64,000 bases of DNA from assembly GCF_017377395.1 (NCBI RefSeq), contig NZ_CP061800.1, forward strand, positions 4,671,633 to 4,735,632. The letters run 5' to 3'. The notes under the pieces were generated by a model. The model saw nothing but the letters and a program-made list of their open reading frames with translations, searched no databases and had not been told where the DNA came from. A program made the translations under genes and the position numbers. How positions within the stretch are numbered: position 1 is the first letter of the stretch; each line of letters opens with the position of its first letter. Below are positions 62,255 through 64,000 of this stretch, piece after piece. The DNA is from Desulfonema magnum (GTDB lineage Bacteria > Desulfobacterota > Desulfobacteria > Desulfobacterales > 4be13).

Positions 62255-62345
62255 TGGCGGTGAGAGAGGGATTCGAACCCCCGGAGCATGTTTATTGCCC
62301 GACGGTTTAGCAAACCGCTGCCTTTAGCCGCTCGGCCATCTCACC
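62255..62345 (-). tRNA. tRNA-Ser(GCU)
   Basis: 91 nt with encoded CCA. Acceptor GGTGAGA/TCTCACC, D arm GGCCGAGCGGCTAAAGGC, anticodon arm CGGTT-TGCTAAA-CCG region with GCU, a long class II variable arm and T arm GGGGG-TTCGAAT-CCCTC. 13 nt upstream of tRNA-Met. Confidence 0.85.
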
Positions 62346-62500
62346 ATAATATGTTTTGTTCTCAAAAACACGCCTAAGACGCTGGAAATGAAGGACGCAC
62401 CTCTCCTCTGGTTTATTCTGCCGGGGTTTAAACTGGGGCGTCTAAATTCACTCCGATTTCTTGACTGCTTTTTGGACCATCCCTCTGACCTAAAAAAACT

Positions 62501-64000
62501 TTATCCGCATGCCGCCTCTGAAATCTTAATTTCCGGGAGCGATTCAGCTCGATTTTCCAACTCGGTCAGGGGGCCGGTTATTTTTTTACAATTACTTGAA
62601 ATATTTATATTTATAATTTTTTTTGCTCGTTTTTCGGACTCCGGAATAAACTCAGAATTTTCTGCTGTTTTATCCGAGAGTATTTCAAGACTGCCAGGGT
62701 TTGCCAGGATTTTACGACGTTGTTTGGTTAAAGAAAATAAAGACTCTGAAAATTCTTGTTGCTCTCTGAGACTGATATTCATGACTCTTCGGGCATCTTC
62801 TCTGGTCAGTTCACCACACATGGCGGGCATGCGCAGAGCTATGCGATTGGCGTCTTTTATCTCTCCGGTTCCATGTTGCTTTGAAACTGCGAACAGAGAC
62901 TCTATATTATCAGAAGTTATTGGCATTCCTATATTTTCTAATTTAAGCTCCTTGGCAATTATGATATGTTTGTCTAACCAATTAGTAAAACCTGTACGCA
63001 CAGATGATCGCGGAGGAATGGCTTCAAGCAGCTTTTTACTTTCTTCATAAGTTTCCAGGTTAAGCCCCTTAGTTTTAAGTATTTTCTGGCATTCTGAAAG
63101 AGTACCTGAGTCGCGAAGAAAACATTCTATAAAATTTCTGCACCTCGGAATCTGATCAATGCCTGCTCGCAGCTTTGAAAGGACGGATCCCTTTGGGGCA
63201 CGACCTCTCGGAGAATGTCTGAGCAACTGAGCCGCCCAATTCACCAGGCGGCGGAGGTTCATAAATCTTGATTTTGTTGAAACCTTCGGAGGTGCAAGAC
63301 AGGCAAGAACAGTCTGTTTGAATTTTTTTGAAACTTTACCGACCGCAGAGATAAAGATATCAAACATCGGATGATTCTGATATTCATGTTTTAAAAGATT
63401 AGCGACAGTGTGTGATATATCGTCAATGCTGACACTGGGAAGGCCTTGTTCCGCCAAAAGCCTGGTAGCTTTGGCAAGGTCTGTTCCTCCGTCTTTGAGA
63501 TATGCTACCGGCATTCCCCCGATACCGATAACTTTTTTCAAAAAATCAGCTATGGCCTCACCAGTCCAGGATACTGCTACTGAAACAGCAACGCAGTTTA
63601 CATCTTTAAGAGTAGGAGCGGTTTCATTCAAATCATGATGGTTAGCATTCAATGACAGCAAAGTAAGAATTTTACCTTTTCCTAAGGCAATACTGATATC
63701 TATTATATAAACAAAGCCGTTGGAAAACGGATTGCTGTTAATTTCAGCCCCGCGCAGCGGGACGGCATTTCGGAGTCTTGCTACGGATAATCGGGTGACC
63801 CAGTTAATAATTGTCTGAACACATGGGACTTTTGTTATTCCCAAGTAATCAGCAAGAACTCTGAGAACTCTCGGTACCGCTCGGAAACTTATATGAGCAA
63901 CTATAAAAAGCTTCAAACAAATATAGATAAGTTCTTCTTTGTTGTGAACAGGCTGAGTATTTTTCTGACGTTCTTTTTCCAGTTGTTTTCTGGCTTCATC
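62501..64000 (-). CDS. DDE-type transposase-like protein, 5' end beyond the window
   Basis: At least 499 codons; the frame is still open at base 64000, so the N-terminus is outside. Candidate catalytic acids lie in YIIDISIALGKGK, AYLKDGGTDLAKA and TSDNIESLFAVSK, in DDE order. SIDDISHTVANLLKHEYQNH and an Arg/Lys-rich C-terminus (LTKQRRKILANPG) are further landmarks. It resembles large transposase-like proteins of repeat-rich bacteria, but I cannot name the IS family. It borders the tRNA island and may mark its right edge. Confidence 0.65.
   Translation of the reverse strand, partial: DEARKQLEKERQKNTQPVHNKEELIYICLKLFIVAHISFRAVPRVLRVLADYLGITKVPCVQTIINWVTRLSVARLRNAVPLRGAEINSNPFSNGFVYIIDISIALGKGKILTLLSLNANHHDLNETAPTLKDVNCVAVSVAVSWTGEAIADFLKKVIGIGGMPVAYLKDGGTDLAKATRLLAEQGLPSVSIDDISHTVANLLKHEYQNHPMFDIFISAVGKVSKKFKQTVLACLAPPKVSTKSRFMNLRRLVNWAAQLLRHSPRGRAPKGSVLSKLRAGIDQIPRCRNFIECFLRDSGTLSECQKILKTKGLNLETYEESKKLLEAIPPRSSVRTGFTNWLDKHIIIAKELKLENIGMPITSDNIESLFAVSKQHGTGEIKDANRIALRMPAMCGELTREDARRVMNISLREQQEFSESLFSLTKQRRKILANPGSLEILSDKTAENSEFIPESEKRAKKIININISSNCKKITGPLTELENRAESLPEIKISEAACG

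Overview
The window reads as chromosome of a large, repeat-rich anaerobic bacterium, most likely a sulfate-reducing Desulfobacterota of the Desulfobacterales type (inference from gene content; no rRNA or marker gene is present). Supporting genes are a Ni-Fe carbon monoxide dehydrogenase set, the complete methylmalonyl-CoA route between propionyl-CoA and succinate, a Na+-NQR-like membrane module and an MglA-type polarity/gliding GTPase module. Intergenic space is unusually long and packed with palindromes, MITE-like elements, heptanucleotide tandem repeats and insertion sequences.

Layout. 0.4-5.1 kb: a small SHOCT-like protein, then a NAD(P)/FAD oxidoreductase - CooF ferredoxin - CooS operon for CO/CO2 redox chemistry. 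5.1-8.8 kb: nested MITE-like repeats, a caspase-like/dockerin gene broken by an ISL3 transposase remnant, and a truncated IS5-like element. 8.9-15.9 kb: aminotransferase, EI24/CysZ-like membrane protein, Rpn-type nuclease, an SDR lacking its catalytic Lys, a YkgJ-type Cys-cluster protein and HypA. 16.3-26.8 kb (minus strand): sucD, sucC, a biotinylated pyruvate/oxaloacetate carboxyltransferase, a small partner protein, acyl-CoA carboxylase beta, the MeaB GTPase and methylmalonyl-CoA mutase, followed by a TetR regulator. With mdh at 37.6 kb these form the propionyl-CoA to oxaloacetate segment. No biotin carboxylase is present, which fits a transcarboxylase.

27.9-33.8 kb is a mobile-element zone: two identical ISAzo13-type elements tail to tail (a 2.8 kb palindrome), a frameshifted LVIVD beta-propeller gene, an intact IS5-like element and the tail of a RelE/ParE toxin. 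34.1-37.4 kb holds nqrA-B-C only (no DEF), with an NqrA that keeps two 4Fe-4S motifs. 39.1-44.8 kb holds a TPR protein, an MglA GTPase, a DUF4388/cNMP-binding protein, a PilZ-PurC fusion and an orphan ParB-like protein. 45-56.7 kb: an exact 86-bp x 8 tandem array, periplasmic adaptor, PilZ protein, ZIP transporter, thioesterase, YbjQ pair, AAA ATPase, DUF3592 protein, PutA and a racemase-family protein.

57.6-62.35 kb (minus strand) is the most unusual region. A TROVE/Ro60 (Rsr) gene sits inside a cluster of ten tRNA or tRNA-like genes and an HNH endonuclease gene. Five of the tRNA-like genes carry an inserted RNA stem-loop of about 55 nt with a conserved 3' end and compensatory base changes, placed at different sites between the D loop and the anticodon loop. 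A 13-copy 40-bp repeat array lies between the interrupted tRNAs and Ro60. I propose this as a Ro60-linked island of tRNA-like RNAs, either a Y-RNA-like system or an unrecognised small tRNA intron. The right edge holds a partial DDE transposase-like gene.
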